This document shows, piece after piece, positions 54,801 through 63,706 of a stretch of 64,000 nucleotides of DNA. The translations under genes were made by a program, and so were the position numbers. The stretch covers positions 379,064 through 443,063 of the forward strand of contig NZ_WTUZ01000020.1 in assembly GCF_009882985.1 (NCBI RefSeq). The letters run 5' to 3'. Every line of letters starts with the position of its first letter. Positions within the stretch are counted from its first letter, which is position 1. Source of the stretch: Paenibacillus silvestris. GTDB lineage: Bacteria > Bacillota > Bacilli > Paenibacillales > NBRC-103111. The notes below the pieces were generated by a model that had not been told where the DNA came from, made no database searches, and was given only the letters and a program-made list of their open reading frames with translations.

Positions 54801-57800
54801 ACTAACGCTAGACGCCGTACGCAATTGCGTAATGGCATTTTCCAAGCTTGACGTATCAAAGCCCGTGGATTTTTTCTGACTGACAGCGATCTCTGCAGTA
54901 GTTAGCGTATTACCATCGCCGCCTGTAGAAATAGCCTGAATGGCTACATATCTGGCTTTATGCGATTTGAATGTTGCCGATTGTGCGCTGGAACTGGATG
55001 TGTCCCAAACGCCATTCGCTGCAAAAGTGAAATTTTGGTCCAAATAATCTTGCGTACCGTTCACCGGTATATTGGTTAAATCCGCATCACTATAGTAAAT
55101 CTTAAATTGCCCAATTCTTCCGTTCGCCTTGTCCTGTCTTGGCGTAACCATAACTTTTCCAACATCCGGCTTGTTCTGACCCAGGTCCACAATGATGTAA
55201 TCGCCAGCTCTGTATTTTCTTCCGTTTGATTCCCAATTAGTTTCATAAAACGTTGCATTGTTGTTATCCAGCATGAGGCTGGAAGGATTTGAGCCATAAG
55301 CTTCTGGAGCGTAGAAGAGACTAATTCCGTTCGTTTGCTGTTCATTGCTTTGAACTTTTGCGATTTCGGCAGTGAGCTTGTTGGCCAGCTTTGCCATCTC
55401 TTCTTGAGTCGCCGTACTGCTGTTCAGCAGCGTCGTACCTTGCGTGCGCAATGTTTCCAGATCAGTCAAATAAGCAGGATCACTCGAAAAGCCATCGATG
55501 AACGTAGTCGCATCAGCCATCGCGTTATCAAGTTTCGTTGTATTCAGAGTAAACCCAGTCTTGTTGAAAAGATTGATTTCAGCTGCAGATGCATACTGCT
55601 TACCCGCATCGCTTTTGGAAGCCAGCGCTGTGAACTTCACGTAGGAAGCGCCGCGTGCGTTAAAGGTTGCCGACTTCTCCAGCCTGTCCGCATCCCAAGT
55701 CCCTTCGGCAACTTTAGTGAAAGCTGTGCCATCAGAGCTGACGGATATTTCAAACTTGGTCACAACACCGTTCCAATCTGCATCCTGCCGCGGCACATAA
55801 CTCAGTTTGTATACACCGTCATACGCCTTGTTAAGGTTGTAAGTGATGGAGTGTGGAAGCGGTGTATAGGAGCCATCCCAAGCCGTATGCCATTTGGTAC
55901 CTGTGTCGCCATCCAACGTTTTCGCCGATCTTTCGTCAGAAGCGGAACTGGTTGAAGATGCTGTCATTTGGCTTTGCGGGATGCGTCCCGTCGAGTTAGA
56001 TTGCGTATTGTACTCAGCGGTAATTTTACCTGCGATGGTTGTGATAGCTTCTTGTGTTACATACGCAGTATCCCGAATTGTCTTACCTTCGTTGACTAGC
56101 GTTTGCAATGTCGTCAAACTAGGGTTAGCAGTTATCAATGCTTCTGCGCTGGTAAATATCTGGTTTAATAGAACCGTATCTACGGTAAAACCTGGCTTTC
56201 TCAAAATTTTGATCTCAGCCGCCGAACCGAACTGCGTGCCGGAGCCGTTATTCGATTGCGTCACCGTAAATTTCACATGTGTAGCGCTTACTGCAGAGAA
56301 TGTAGCCGTCTTCTCAGCCTTATTGTTACTCCACGTTCCTTCGGCCACCTTATTGAAATTCGTGCCGTCCGTGCTGACAGCGATTTCATACTTGGTCGCA
56401 ACTCCGTTGTAACTGCTGTCCTGTCTAGGCAAGTATTTCAACTGGTACACATCGTTGTACGAGTTGCCTAAGTTGTAAGTGATGGAATGCGGAGCAGGCG
56501 CCGGAGTACCGGACCAAGAGGAATGCCAATTGGTTCCTGTATTGCCGTCCAACGTCTTCTCAGGTCCTTCGCCTGAGGCAGAGCTGCTAGCTGTAGCCGT
56601 CATCCCGCTTTGCGGAATCACCGTGTTGCCTGTATAAGATGCTCCGTCAATCACAAACGTTGTAATCGATTTCGGGCCAATTGTCGTAGTTAATGTTTTA
56701 TTCAAAATCGGAACATTTGCTTGCTGCTCCACATTTTCCGTCGCTGAAGAAACATATGGCGTTGCAGTCCCAGTGACAGCATCAAACTGTGACATGTCTA
56801 ATGAAATATCTTGGCTTGTCGTGTTTGCATTTTTATATACAACATAGATTTTATTCTTGGAAGGATCGTACGCGGCTAACGTGTTATCATTGTTATCTGC
56901 AATAAATCTGGATCCCTGCGGGATAAATTTACTGAATTGCGCCATGGCGTAATATTTTTTCCCGTAATACCAATCTTGTGTATCAAAATCCGCGTGAAGG
57001 AGACCCCAGTTCATGTTTTCCTTCTGCATGTTTTTCTCGCTCTCAATAGCTTGCCACAGTACCCAAGCCTTAGGTTCAAGCCAAGTAATATCGGTCATAA
57101 TTCTTTCTGCTAGTGCCAATGCCGGTTCGAAATCATCATGATTGTGAGCAACGCCCGAAGGACCCAGATCCACTTCAGACATCCATAACGGTTTGCCTGC
57201 AGCCTTAGCTGCATCTCTAACAGCAGTTCGGTTCGACCCGCTGTACGTATGGGTATTCATTTGTCCAATGTTATTCTTTGTTGCAGCGTCATACGAGTTC
57301 CAGTCGGTCATAAATGTATCTACACTTGTTTCGTCCATAGCCGAAATTGCGACAGATTGAAGTCCTTTGGAGTCAAGCTTGGCCCGAGCCGCATTAATCA
57401 TTTTCGCTTGCGAGCCCGTATCCCAGTGAGAACCTTCTTGCCCTCCGCCAAATCCCCAATAATTCGTATTCGGTTCATTGATTGGAGACAACGTATCGAA
57501 CTTAATTCCCTCTGTATCGAAGTGTTTCACAACAGTTGCCAAATAATCTGCGAAATTGTCATACTCCGTCGATTTCAAGTTATCTTTCCAAGCATCCGAA
57601 TTCCCAGTTGTACTTCCACTAACCGTCATATAGTAAGGCGCAGAATTGGAGAACGCTTCCAATTTGTCAGCCCCTCTTGCTATAGCTGCTCCAAGCCACC
57701 AACGTTGATTCGCATCCTGTGTCCAATCGTACACGCCAGCCGAAGGGGAGAATCCAGGTACTTCACCGCCTTGGCGCATCGTTTCGTACGCAGGATTTTC

Positions 57801-58088
57801 ACCACCGCCTATGTTGTATCTGGCAATATTGAAATTCAATCCCTCGGGTGAATAAAGCGCATCGGCCAATGCCTCTTTCGTAGCCTCGTTCCAGCCGCCT
57901 GTTACATTACCAAACCACGCTAATGCCGTTCCCCAACCGTCCCAAGCTTGCTGCATGTTGCTTGGATCTAAATTGATTGATGTTGTTGCGGCGCTCGCCT
58001 TTTGTGGTGTTAACCCGTAAAACGCAGGTGTAACCAATGAAACAGCAAGGCAGGAAGCAAATATTTTTCGTCCAACTTTTGTAGTCAT
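51804..58088 (-). CDS. Exported GH30-GH43 galactanase fusion with cohesin-FIVAR-dockerin tail
   Basis: Very large secreted enzyme, 2,094 residues (numbered here from 58091). Order: signal peptide to about 35 (KASAA); GH30 36-483, acid/base Glu206 in SPINEPN and nucleophile Glu306 in WMSEVDLG, closest by eye to endo-beta-1,6-galactanases; CBM32 490-632; linker; CBM32 703-842; linker; a third F5/8C-like domain 917-1072; GH43 1147-1567, exo-beta-1,3-galactanase-like with ERPKVVYN, WREAPTVF and SQSTHVLP; InlB-type repeat 1568-1638; Big_4 1643-1718; Big_2 1720-1812; cohesin 1818-1955; FIVAR 1957-2030; dockerin 2036-2095. ATG 58088 follows AAGGAGG. A cre-like site lies upstream. The pairing targets both the branches and backbone of type II arabinogalactan. 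Confidence 0.93.
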   Translation of the reverse strand: MTTKVGRKIFASCLAVSLVTPAFYGLTPQKASAATTSINLDPSNMQQAWDGWGTALAWFGNVTGGWNEATKEALADALYSPEGLNFNIARYNIGGGENPAYETMRQGGEVPGFSPSAGVYDWTQDANQRWWLGAAIARGADKLEAFSNSAPYYMTVSGSTTGNSDAWKDNLKSTEYDNFADYLATVVKHFDTEGIKFDTLSPINEPNTNYWGFGGGQEGSHWDTGSQAKMINAARAKLDSKGLQSVAISAMDETSVDTFMTDWNSYDAATKNNIGQMNTHTYSGSNRTAVRDAAKAAGKPLWMSEVDLGPSGVAHNHDDFEPALALAERIMTDITWLEPKAWVLWQAIESEKNMQKENMNWGLLHADFDTQDWYYGKKYYAMAQFSKFIPQGSRFIADNNDNTLAAYDPSKNKIYVVYKNANTTSQDISLDMSQFDAVTGTATPYVSSATENVEQQANVPILNKTLTTTIGPKSITTFVIDGASYTGNTVIPQSGMTATASSSASGEGPEKTLDGNTGTNWHSSWSGTPAPAPHSITYNLGNSYNDVYQLKYLPRQDSSYNGVATKYEIAVSTDGTNFNKVAEGTWSNNKAEKTATFSAVSATHVKFTVTQSNNGSGTQFGSAAEIKILRKPGFTVDTVLLNQIFTSAEALITANPSLTTLQTLVNEGKTIRDTAYVTQEAITTIAGKITAEYNTQSNSTGRIPQSQMTASSTSSASDERSAKTLDGDTGTKWHTAWDGSYTPLPHSITYNLNKAYDGVYKLSYVPRQDADWNGVVTKFEISVSSDGTAFTKVAEGTWDADRLEKSATFNARGASYVKFTALASKSDAGKQYASAAEINLFNKTGFTLNTTKLDNAMADATTFIDGFSSDPAYLTDLETLRTQGTTLLNSSTATQEEMAKLANKLTAEIAKVQSNEQQTNGISLFYAPEAYGSNPSSLMLDNNNATFYETNWESNGRKYRAGDYIIVDLGQNKPDVGKVMVTPRQDKANGRIGQFKIYYSDADLTNIPVNGTQDYLDQNFTFAANGVWDTSSSSAQSATFKSHKARYVAIQAISTGGDGNTLTTAEIAVSQKKSTGFDTSSLENAITQLRTASSVSEKVAAAIENKIASIGAVSALTEESIPYYTEILQDLYNLYQTIGKTDSIKSGEVWLDGDGVPIQAHGGGILYNEKDKTYYWYGEDKTENNVGSGYVPVTGVHAYSSKDLYNWKNEGIVLPVFNNPQFGKSSLPDGNLDLYVDESSPAYQSGVDFNPNRVINITDRNFDYTGDMKSPVNSLSKHNSAARIEQLNALYADKTNAEKQAMYKDFNWDKVVERPKVVYNKKTDKYVMWWHQDGPIAGSYWTAEGGVAISNSPTGPFKYLGTFRLPNKGEPGGNDGMLRDMTLYVDDDGNDATDDKAYLIYASEENATTVITMLNDEYTGPAQNGNGESVEGVHYVRAFKSWREAPTVFKQDGVYYMITSGLTGWNPNRANYHVSTNGMFGPWEDKGDPFVDDWKGTTHESQSTHVLPYRDGNGDLVPNKFIFMADRWYPSDLKDSRYVWLPIELNNENRTIAARWSYEWDFSVFKTGTTVNFNSDGGSEVRSVYGAVEGSKIAAPEVPVKNGFTFAGWYQDEALTVGWDFGVNTIPATDITLYAKWEQVASVITGVLPVTVTTVTYSAPVLPGTVTVTYNDATTAQKPVQWDAVHPSQYKTVGSFNVNGTVDGTAIPAVANVTVTDQVYLVQSISVSGLGGVGTITAQGGTLQMQATVLPSNANSQVTWSVWENDGLSMTNKATINASGLLSATMNGIVKVVATAADGSDVKGFNYVMISGQTPTDVPHATLTGAAAVQAGAAFSTNFGLTNVTNSPSSSVYAADIVVSFDANAIEFVSVDSLKSSFKVVDTKTDVPGQVRIIAISEGEAGAITASGDVFRMNWRAKPQQSSPTTNLNLSKAAVSNSLGQKMDASLANLTISFVDKTTLQTVLNLAQTIHDRAVEGTQVGQYAAGSKAVLLAAIQSAASVNTAPAVSQQQLDDAANVLNQAIQVFNQQFITTYAPGDVNRDTVINIADLGEVARNYGKTSAATDWNDMKGADFNHDGKINIIDVVGIAKLILQ

Positions 58089-58133
58089 CAAGACAACCTC
58101 CTTCTAAGATGGTATAACTACCAAATCCATAAT

Positions 58134-58150
58134 TTGGAAACGCTTACCAA
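58134..58150. promoter_or_regulatory. cre-like CcpA site upstream of the GH30/GH43 gene
   Basis: TTGGAAACGCTTACCAA fits the degenerate cre consensus with one mismatch and lies 46 bp before the start, consistent with catabolite repression. Confidence 0.6.
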
Positions 58151-58244
58151 AATCATTTTAAAAAATGGAAACCGATTTGCATCAATTTCCCATAAATGAG
58201 GAGAGAAGGTGACTATTCGTCCCTCTCCCCTTTCATGCCTAAAC

Positions 58245-59546
58245 TTACTTACTTGCTCTAGCTTTCGCCCACTTGTCATTCAAATCGTTAGCGATCTTAT
58301 CAAGCGACGTTCCACCCATCATTTCTTGACCAAGCTTTTTCCAATCCAATTGAATGGAGTTTACATATTTATTGAAGTTTTCGCCGCCTGGACGATAGTT
58401 GAACTCTTCAAATTTGTTTGTTTTGTAGAAATCGTTCAAGAATGGAACATCTGCTTTGACGCCTTCCATAACAGAGTTCGCTTGCTTTTTGTTCACGTAG
58501 AAGGAGTAAGCATCAGAGCTGAACATCCACTCTTGGAATTTCTTAGCCGCTTCTTTGTTTTTGGATTTATTGTTAATACCGAAGAAGTTGTCCGTGAACG
58601 TCATCACTTTCAGCGGCTCTGTCTCCGAATGACGTGCAGGCAATGGGAATGCTGCGATATCATCGATGTTTCCTACTTTAGATTTGTATTGCGGCAAGTA
58701 CCATAGTCCCGCGGCAATAACAGCTGCCTTTTTCGCTTCAAACAATCCTGTTGCTTGGTCGTTGCTTAATCCTAGTGGATCCGCGCCCATTACCTTGGCA
58801 TCATACAAAGCTTGGATATCGCTGTAGGATTTGTAGAAAGGTGTACCTTTTTCAAACGGCTTGTCCATACCAGCGATTTTGTCGTAATAGTTTTCGTCGC
58901 CGGATGCTAACATCGGCATAAATTCATTAAACGGATAGTTCGGCCAGGAGTCCTTACCGCCCATAGCATAAGGCTGGTATTTACCGCTCTTCTTAATTTC
59001 CGTTAATACGCTTACAAACTGTTCCCACGTAGTCGGAACGCTTAAACCTAATTCTTTAAATACACTTGGGTGGTAGTAAACAAGTTCTGGGAATGAGATG
59101 ACGGGTAGAGCTAGCACTTTACCATCAACAGCAAATTGTTTCGCTTTCGTATTCTTAGCCGTAACACTCAAATCATCAAGTGGCAGAAGTTCTGCTTTGA
59201 AATCATTGATGAAGTTAGGCTTCAATTCGATAATATCCGGCAGCTCGTTAGCAGCTAATCTTACTTTCATCGCTTGCAGATAGTCGCCATCACTTTTGAA
59301 GGTTTCAACTTCCATCTTCACGTTTGGCATAACCGTAGAAAACTCTTTTACTTTTTTAGTCCAGCTATCTAGGAACTCGCTGTCGCTATCCCACATAGCA
59401 AGTTTTAATGTAATCGCATTCTCTTTTGTGCTGTCTGCTACTGGAGCAGCTGTAGGACTCTCTTTCATAGCCGTATTTGCTCCGCAACCTGTTAATCCAA
59501 TGGTCAGGGCAATGGAAAGTACGGATGTGACTAATTTCTTTTTCAT
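58245..59546 (-). CDS. Sugar ABC transporter substrate-binding lipoprotein (family 1)
   Basis: Extracellular binding lipoprotein of 433 residues. Signal peptide ends in LTGC (Cys21); the mature protein has the family-1 pattern (AMWDSDSEFLDSWTKKV, ANELPDIIEL, VLALPVISFPELVYYH, CUT1-type). No permease or ATPase gene is seen in the window. It lies between the two-component genes and the enzyme genes, so it may deliver released oligosaccharides to a transporter encoded elsewhere. GAGGGGG precedes the ATG somewhat distantly. A cre-like site lies 61 bases upstream. Confidence 0.92.
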   Translation of the reverse strand: MKKKLVTSVLSIALTIGLTGCGANTAMKESPTAAPVADSTKENAITLKLAMWDSDSEFLDSWTKKVKEFSTVMPNVKMEVETFKSDGDYLQAMKVRLAANELPDIIELKPNFINDFKAELLPLDDLSVTAKNTKAKQFAVDGKVLALPVISFPELVYYHPSVFKELGLSVPTTWEQFVSVLTEIKKSGKYQPYAMGGKDSWPNYPFNEFMPMLASGDENYYDKIAGMDKPFEKGTPFYKSYSDIQALYDAKVMGADPLGLSNDQATGLFEAKKAAVIAAGLWYLPQYKSKVGNIDDIAAFPLPARHSETEPLKVMTFTDNFFGINNKSKNKEAAKKFQEWMFSSDAYSFYVNKKQANSVMEGVKADVPFLNDFYKTNKFEEFNYRPGGENFNKYVNSIQLDWKKLGQEMMGGTSLDKIANDLNDKWAKARASK

Positions 59547-59606
59547 AATATTTCTTGACCCCCTCTTGATTACGTACGTTATTTACATCTTTATATTACA
59601 AAAATA

Positions 59607-59622
59607 CAGAATACGCTTTCAT
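59607..59622. promoter_or_regulatory. cre-like CcpA site upstream of the binding protein
   Basis: On the minus strand ATGAAAGCGTATTCTG matches the 16-bp cre consensus at 15 positions. Located 61-76 bases upstream of the lipoprotein start. Confidence 0.65.
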
Positions 59623-59658
59623 TGATATATTTAGTGATTAGCTTGATAAATTTTGTGC

Positions 59659-61299
59659 TCATTCTTTTTTCCTTGCATAATTGTCCCGATACTTTTGAGG
59701 GCTAAGTCCCCGGTACTTCTTAAACACGCGGCTGAAATGCTCGGGATTCTCATATCCCACCTTAACCGCAATTTCGTACATTTTCATGTCCGTTTCAATC
59801 AGTCTGGTCGCTTCATTGATCCGGAGTTTCGTCACATATTCAATAAAATGCTCGCCCGTTTCTTTCACAAATTGTTTGCTCAAATGGCTTTCCGTCACCT
59901 GTGCCCATTCACTAACCTGTCCCAAGGTGATAGCCGTACAGTAGTTTTTCTCTACATAACGTTTGACTCTTTCCACCAAGCGCTGTGGGTTTTCTTCACG
60001 TATTTTATCAGGATGAAGCAAGTCGGCCATGCGGAAGACAAGCTTCTCAATCCACTCGTGCAGATCTTCACGGAAAGTGAACTGTTCCACAATTTCATAA
60101 GGCCTTCGCCGTGTTTCTATCACATGCGTCCAGTTCATCCCTTTGGCATGCAGCAATGCGCCTATGTTCCAAATCAATTCCTCATAGATCGGCAGAGAGC
60201 TCTCCAGCGTCACATTCGGCACTTCACTCAGCTGACTTAACCCTGCATGCAATTGCTGCTGCCACAAGCTATCCCCCTTCTCCATCAGGAACATCATCAC
60301 GGTATAATCCCACGGTAAAAGTTGAGGCCTTTCGGTTATGCTGACCGTTTCAGGATAATACACGCGCCCAGGGCCTTCAGAAAATCGCAAGCTTGCCAAA
60401 TTACTGGCCTGACTGTATTTAAGATGCCAGCATTTCCAGTCTGTGCACGAGTCAGCTACGCCGATAGATAACGACACATTCAGAAAGTTTTTGACCGTAT
60501 TGCGCAAAGAATCTAAGAGCTCCATCACGCGCCCCCGCAGATTTAAGTAACTGGTCGACGACTCAAAACAAAGCAGGAAAGCATACTCTTCCTCTTGAAC
60601 TTGCAACAATTCATAAGGGTGCTTAACGATTTCCATCCCTTGTTTAATGATCTTAACTAAATGATCCTGATTCTCCGCACCGGCTTGCAGCGCCATATTC
60701 CTAGCGGGGGATTGTATATCCGGCAAGACGGATATGATAACATGCTGAAAATTCACAAATTGCAACATCCACTTTTGAAAGGAGTCGTCCTGCGTTAAGT
60801 TATGGCTATAAATGTAATCTTTATCGCACAACAGACCTCGGAGCCAGGTTTCTCGCTGCTTCAAATCGGATTCGCTATTGCTTTTATTCAAATTTGCCGT
60901 TGAAATCGTCTTCTCTTTGATCTGACTAATCGCCTTTTCTATTACAGGAATGATATGTTCGGGATCGAGATCGGCCTTCATAATGTAATCGACAGCCCCA
61001 AGGAGGAAAGCTTTACGTACAAAATCAAAATCAGAATACGCACTGAGCACAATACTTAGCGGTGGATTAGTCAAATTTGCTTCCTGCAATTTAGACAGCA
61101 AGGTAAGTGCATCCATGATCGGCATACTCATATCGACAATCATCAAATCAACGTCCTGATGTACCGATATGCGCTGCCATGCTTCATAGCCATCCGCAGC
61201 CTCAGCCACCACCTCGCAGTCCAAATCACCCCATGGAATAATCGCACCCATGGCTAGTCTTACCAGCGGCTCGTCATCGACGATCATGACTCTAAACAT
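59659..61299 (-). CDS. YesN/AraC-type response regulator
   Basis: Response regulator of 546 residues. Receiver at the N-terminus (MIVDDEPLVRLAMGAII, phosphoacceptor Asp56 in LMIVDMSMPI), a long middle region, and a C-terminal AraC-type DNA-binding domain (about 440-540) with TLGQVSEWAQVTESHLSKQF and IAVKVGYENPEHFSRVFKKY. The sensor kinase is encoded just upstream, separated by a small ORF. Genes of this type activate adjacent glycan-uptake and degradation loci; here the binding protein and dockerin enzymes are the likely targets. Confidence 0.94.
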   Translation of the reverse strand: MFRVMIVDDEPLVRLAMGAIIPWGDLDCEVVAEAADGYEAWQRISVHQDVDLMIVDMSMPIMDALTLLSKLQEANLTNPPLSIVLSAYSDFDFVRKAFLLGAVDYIMKADLDPEHIIPVIEKAISQIKEKTISTANLNKSNSESDLKQRETWLRGLLCDKDYIYSHNLTQDDSFQKWMLQFVNFQHVIISVLPDIQSPARNMALQAGAENQDHLVKIIKQGMEIVKHPYELLQVQEEEYAFLLCFESSTSYLNLRGRVMELLDSLRNTVKNFLNVSLSIGVADSCTDWKCWHLKYSQASNLASLRFSEGPGRVYYPETVSITERPQLLPWDYTVMMFLMEKGDSLWQQQLHAGLSQLSEVPNVTLESSLPIYEELIWNIGALLHAKGMNWTHVIETRRRPYEIVEQFTFREDLHEWIEKLVFRMADLLHPDKIREENPQRLVERVKRYVEKNYCTAITLGQVSEWAQVTESHLSKQFVKETGEHFIEYVTKLRINEATRLIETDMKMYEIAVKVGYENPEHFSRVFKKYRGLSPQKYRDNYARKKE

Positions 61300-61337
61300 T
61301 CTTTTCCCCCATTCTAAATAAAGCCATTAGTGCCGCT

Positions 61338-61589
61338 TTAATCCTGAACAATGACTTGATCATACTTTTGTTCTATGATTCCTGGGACTTCGTATAGTAA
61401 ATAAGATCGACCGCTTACTTCTCCGCGAAACGAGCTGGGAAACGACAGGTACTCTTCTTTGGATAGAATAGGAAGGACAGCAATATCAACGGATAGCCCG
61501 AATTTCTCCTTCAACAACAAAGCTGAAAGAAAGCTTTTCTCAATGAGGATGACACGATCGTATTTGGTATCATATAAGCAAAATTTCAT
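61338..61589 (-). CDS. Small unknown protein between kinase and regulator
   Basis: Open frame of 83 residues between the sensor kinase and the response regulator. It has an ATG with GGGGGG about 13 bases upstream, balanced composition (IEKSFLSALLLKEKFGLSVDIAVL), no signal peptide or membrane span, and fits in the gap without overlap. No family recognised. It could be a regulatory adaptor or a non-coding accident. Confidence 0.45.
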   Translation of the reverse strand: MKFCLYDTKYDRVILIEKSFLSALLLKEKFGLSVDIAVLPILSKEEYLSFPSSFRGEVSGRSYLLYEVPGIIEQKYDQVIVQD

Positions 61590-61627
61590 AGGAAAGACGC
61601 GCCCCCCTTTATCCGTTTCTCATCGAT

Positions 61628-63448
61628 CTATGCAGATTTGTCATCGGTCAATGCTGCCTGCGATTGATCCGGATCATTCGATAAGAGTGGCAGCACCACA
61701 ATGACTTCTGTTCCAACACCTAACTCACTGTTAATTTTCAAGCCGTATGGTTCGCCGTAATTTAATCGAATCCGATCATTGACATTGGCAATGCCGATTC
61801 CGCACAATGACTCCACCTTTTTCTCATGCAGCAAGGCTTCCATCGTCCGCTGTTCCATCCCTTTTCCGTTATCCGTGATTGTGATGATGAGTTGATCCAT
61901 ATTTTTTCTACTCGTAATTTTGACGATTCCCATCGCTTCTTTGCCGTAAAATCCATGAATAATGGCATTTTCCAAAATAGGCTGCAGCAACAGCTTGAGT
62001 ATATAAGTATCCGTCACACAATCATCGATATCATATTCGACCTTAAAACGGTCACCATAACGGACCTTCATAATATGGATATACTTCTCCAAGCTTTGCA
62101 TTTCATCAAAAACTTGGATGTATGAGCCGCCGCGATGAAAGGTTGAAGCTAACAATTTGATTAGAGAATCCGTCATTTCCACTAGATTGGTAGCCTTGGA
62201 CAACATCGCCATAATCTTAATAGCATTAAGCGTATTCACTAGAAAATGAGGATTAATTTGCGATTGAAGCGCATCGATTTCCGCGCGTGTTTTGAGCTTT
62301 TCTTGTTCTTGCCTTTCGATGATGAGCTCTTGAATACGTATTGTCATATTTTGAAAGGTTTTTCCCAACGAATAAATTTCCAATGGACCAGAAAGCTCCA
62401 AATTGACATGAAAGGATCCGCTCTTCATTTTGTTCATTTGATAAATGAGCGATTTGATTGGGCCAACGATGCTTCGAACAAGAAAAAACGAGACAATCAA
62501 AAATAGGATTAATCCTGCCGCAGAAACATTCATCACTAATTGATAGATTTCTCTGACTTGGGCAGTCATCTGATCATATGGCGTGATGTAAATGATTTTC
62601 CATTCCGTCCGCTCCATAGTAAGGAAGGTTACAAAGATATTTTCGTCGTAAACCATGGTTTTAAAGTTGCCGCTTTTCTTATTTTGGGCTTGTTCGATCG
62701 TTTGCTTTTCAATGTTCTTATTTTTATCTTTACTTGTATCCAGCATGATGCTTCCGTTGCCGTCCAGGATAATGAAACTACCGTTTTGGTTGGAAGAGGA
62801 TTCTGCCAGATTCTCAAATGTTTTGGCTTGTATCACAAAATAGATCATTTCAATATCGCTAAATGACCTTTCATATTGGGGAGCAATCGCTGCGGATAGA
62901 ATATACTTATCATTCGATTCAATCAGTACATTCTCTTCGGATCCGAATAACAGAACTCTCCCTTGATTTTGGAGCGCTTTCTGATAGAGCGGCGTATCTT
63001 TCAATAAATTCTCGTTAATCCTGGTATTAATGTTATGAAAATGGGTGCCCTCAAAGAAATAGGCGCCTCCGTCGCGATAAACGAACATCGCGGACACAAC
63101 GTCGGGCATATCGTGCAAATAATTTTTCAATTGATTTTCTAATTGGATGGAAGAGTTGAATAGATCTTTGGATTGTGTGCTGCGATGGTACGAAGTAGCA
63201 AGGGAAATTAGATTATTATCCGAGGCAATTGCGGCAATAGTCCTGATATATCTACTTTTTTCCTGATCGATGGAGTAGGATACTTGTTCCAATGTTTGCA
63301 TAGTGCGCGAAGTGATGTTAGACAACAAAATATCTGTATAAGCCCTTAATGACAGAAATGCAACTAAAACAATAGGCATTACGATGACAAAAAAGAACAT
63401 CACGTACAAGATCGAAGTAATTGGCCATCTCTTTTTAAAAATGCGCAC
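61628..63448 (-). CDS. YesM-type membrane sensor histidine kinase
   Basis: Sensor kinase of 606 residues. N-terminal span, large extracytoplasmic sensor domain (about 40-300) of dCache type, second span (AGLILFLIVSFFLVRSIV), HAMP (PIKSLIYQMNKMKSG), then the YesM-type His box DALQSQINPHFLVNTLNAI and ATPase with LLQPILENAIIHG and TITDNGKGM. GTG start at 63448 follows GGGGGGAC. The extracellular domain likely senses a released oligosaccharide or binding-protein complex. Coupled with the AraC-type regulator. Confidence 0.95.
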   Translation of the reverse strand: MRIFKKRWPITSILYVMFFFVIVMPIVLVAFLSLRAYTDILLSNITSRTMQTLEQVSYSIDQEKSRYIRTIAAIASDNNLISLATSYHRSTQSKDLFNSSIQLENQLKNYLHDMPDVVSAMFVYRDGGAYFFEGTHFHNINTRINENLLKDTPLYQKALQNQGRVLLFGSEENVLIESNDKYILSAAIAPQYERSFSDIEMIYFVIQAKTFENLAESSSNQNGSFIILDGNGSIMLDTSKDKNKNIEKQTIEQAQNKKSGNFKTMVYDENIFVTFLTMERTEWKIIYITPYDQMTAQVREIYQLVMNVSAAGLILFLIVSFFLVRSIVGPIKSLIYQMNKMKSGSFHVNLELSGPLEIYSLGKTFQNMTIRIQELIIERQEQEKLKTRAEIDALQSQINPHFLVNTLNAIKIMAMLSKATNLVEMTDSLIKLLASTFHRGGSYIQVFDEMQSLEKYIHIMKVRYGDRFKVEYDIDDCVTDTYILKLLLQPILENAIIHGFYGKEAMGIVKITSRKNMDQLIITITDNGKGMEQRTMEALLHEKKVESLCGIGIANVNDRIRLNYGEPYGLKINSELGVGTEVIVVLPLLSNDPDQSQAALTDDKSA

Positions 63449-63545
63449 TGGCCGTCCCCCCGTTTCCTCAAGTTACAACGTTGCTGTGAGATTACACATT
63501 CCGGCAAAATGACGGGAAACTGGGTACCAGGTAATTTGTGTAAAA

Positions 63546-63561
63546 GTTGTTACGCTTTCAT
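63546..63561. promoter_or_regulatory. Weak cre-like site upstream of the sensor kinase
   Basis: Minus-strand ATGAAAGCGTAACAAC keeps the left half and central CG of cre but mismatches at two right-half positions. Low-confidence; supported by similar sites at 58134 and 59607. Confidence 0.3.
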
Positions 63562-63672
63562 TTATCTGTTGATCGCGTATTCACCAAGATTCGACATGAT
63601 CTACCGTCATCATAAAATTTATTGCGAACTACGTCAACCCCCTATCAAATCCAATTAATTACAATGAAAGAT

Positions 63673-63696
63673 AGAGAAGACATTGCCGTCTTCCCT
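63673..63696 (-). terminator. Hairpin after the GH42 gene
   Basis: AGGGAAGAC pairs with GTCTTCTCT (one mismatch) with a six-base loop on the minus strand, 11 bases past the stop; T-rich but not a clean T-run follows. Confidence 0.5.
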
Positions 63697-63706
63697 ATGA
63701 GATTAA

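Noticed and set aside
52599-57851. Several plus-strand ORFs of 90-206 codons opposite the GH30/GH43 gene
   Set aside because: Antisense frames of a long, conserved, motif-complete gene; none has a ribosome site or domain.
41260-58088. Classical cellulosome gene cluster
   Set aside because: No multi-cohesin scaffoldin and no GH5/GH9/GH48 cellulase; module order and enzymes indicate a different type of complex.
58164-58182. Second cre-like sequence (TGGAAACCGATTTGCA) upstream of the GH30/GH43 gene
   Set aside because: An extra base separates the left half from the central CG, breaking cre symmetry.
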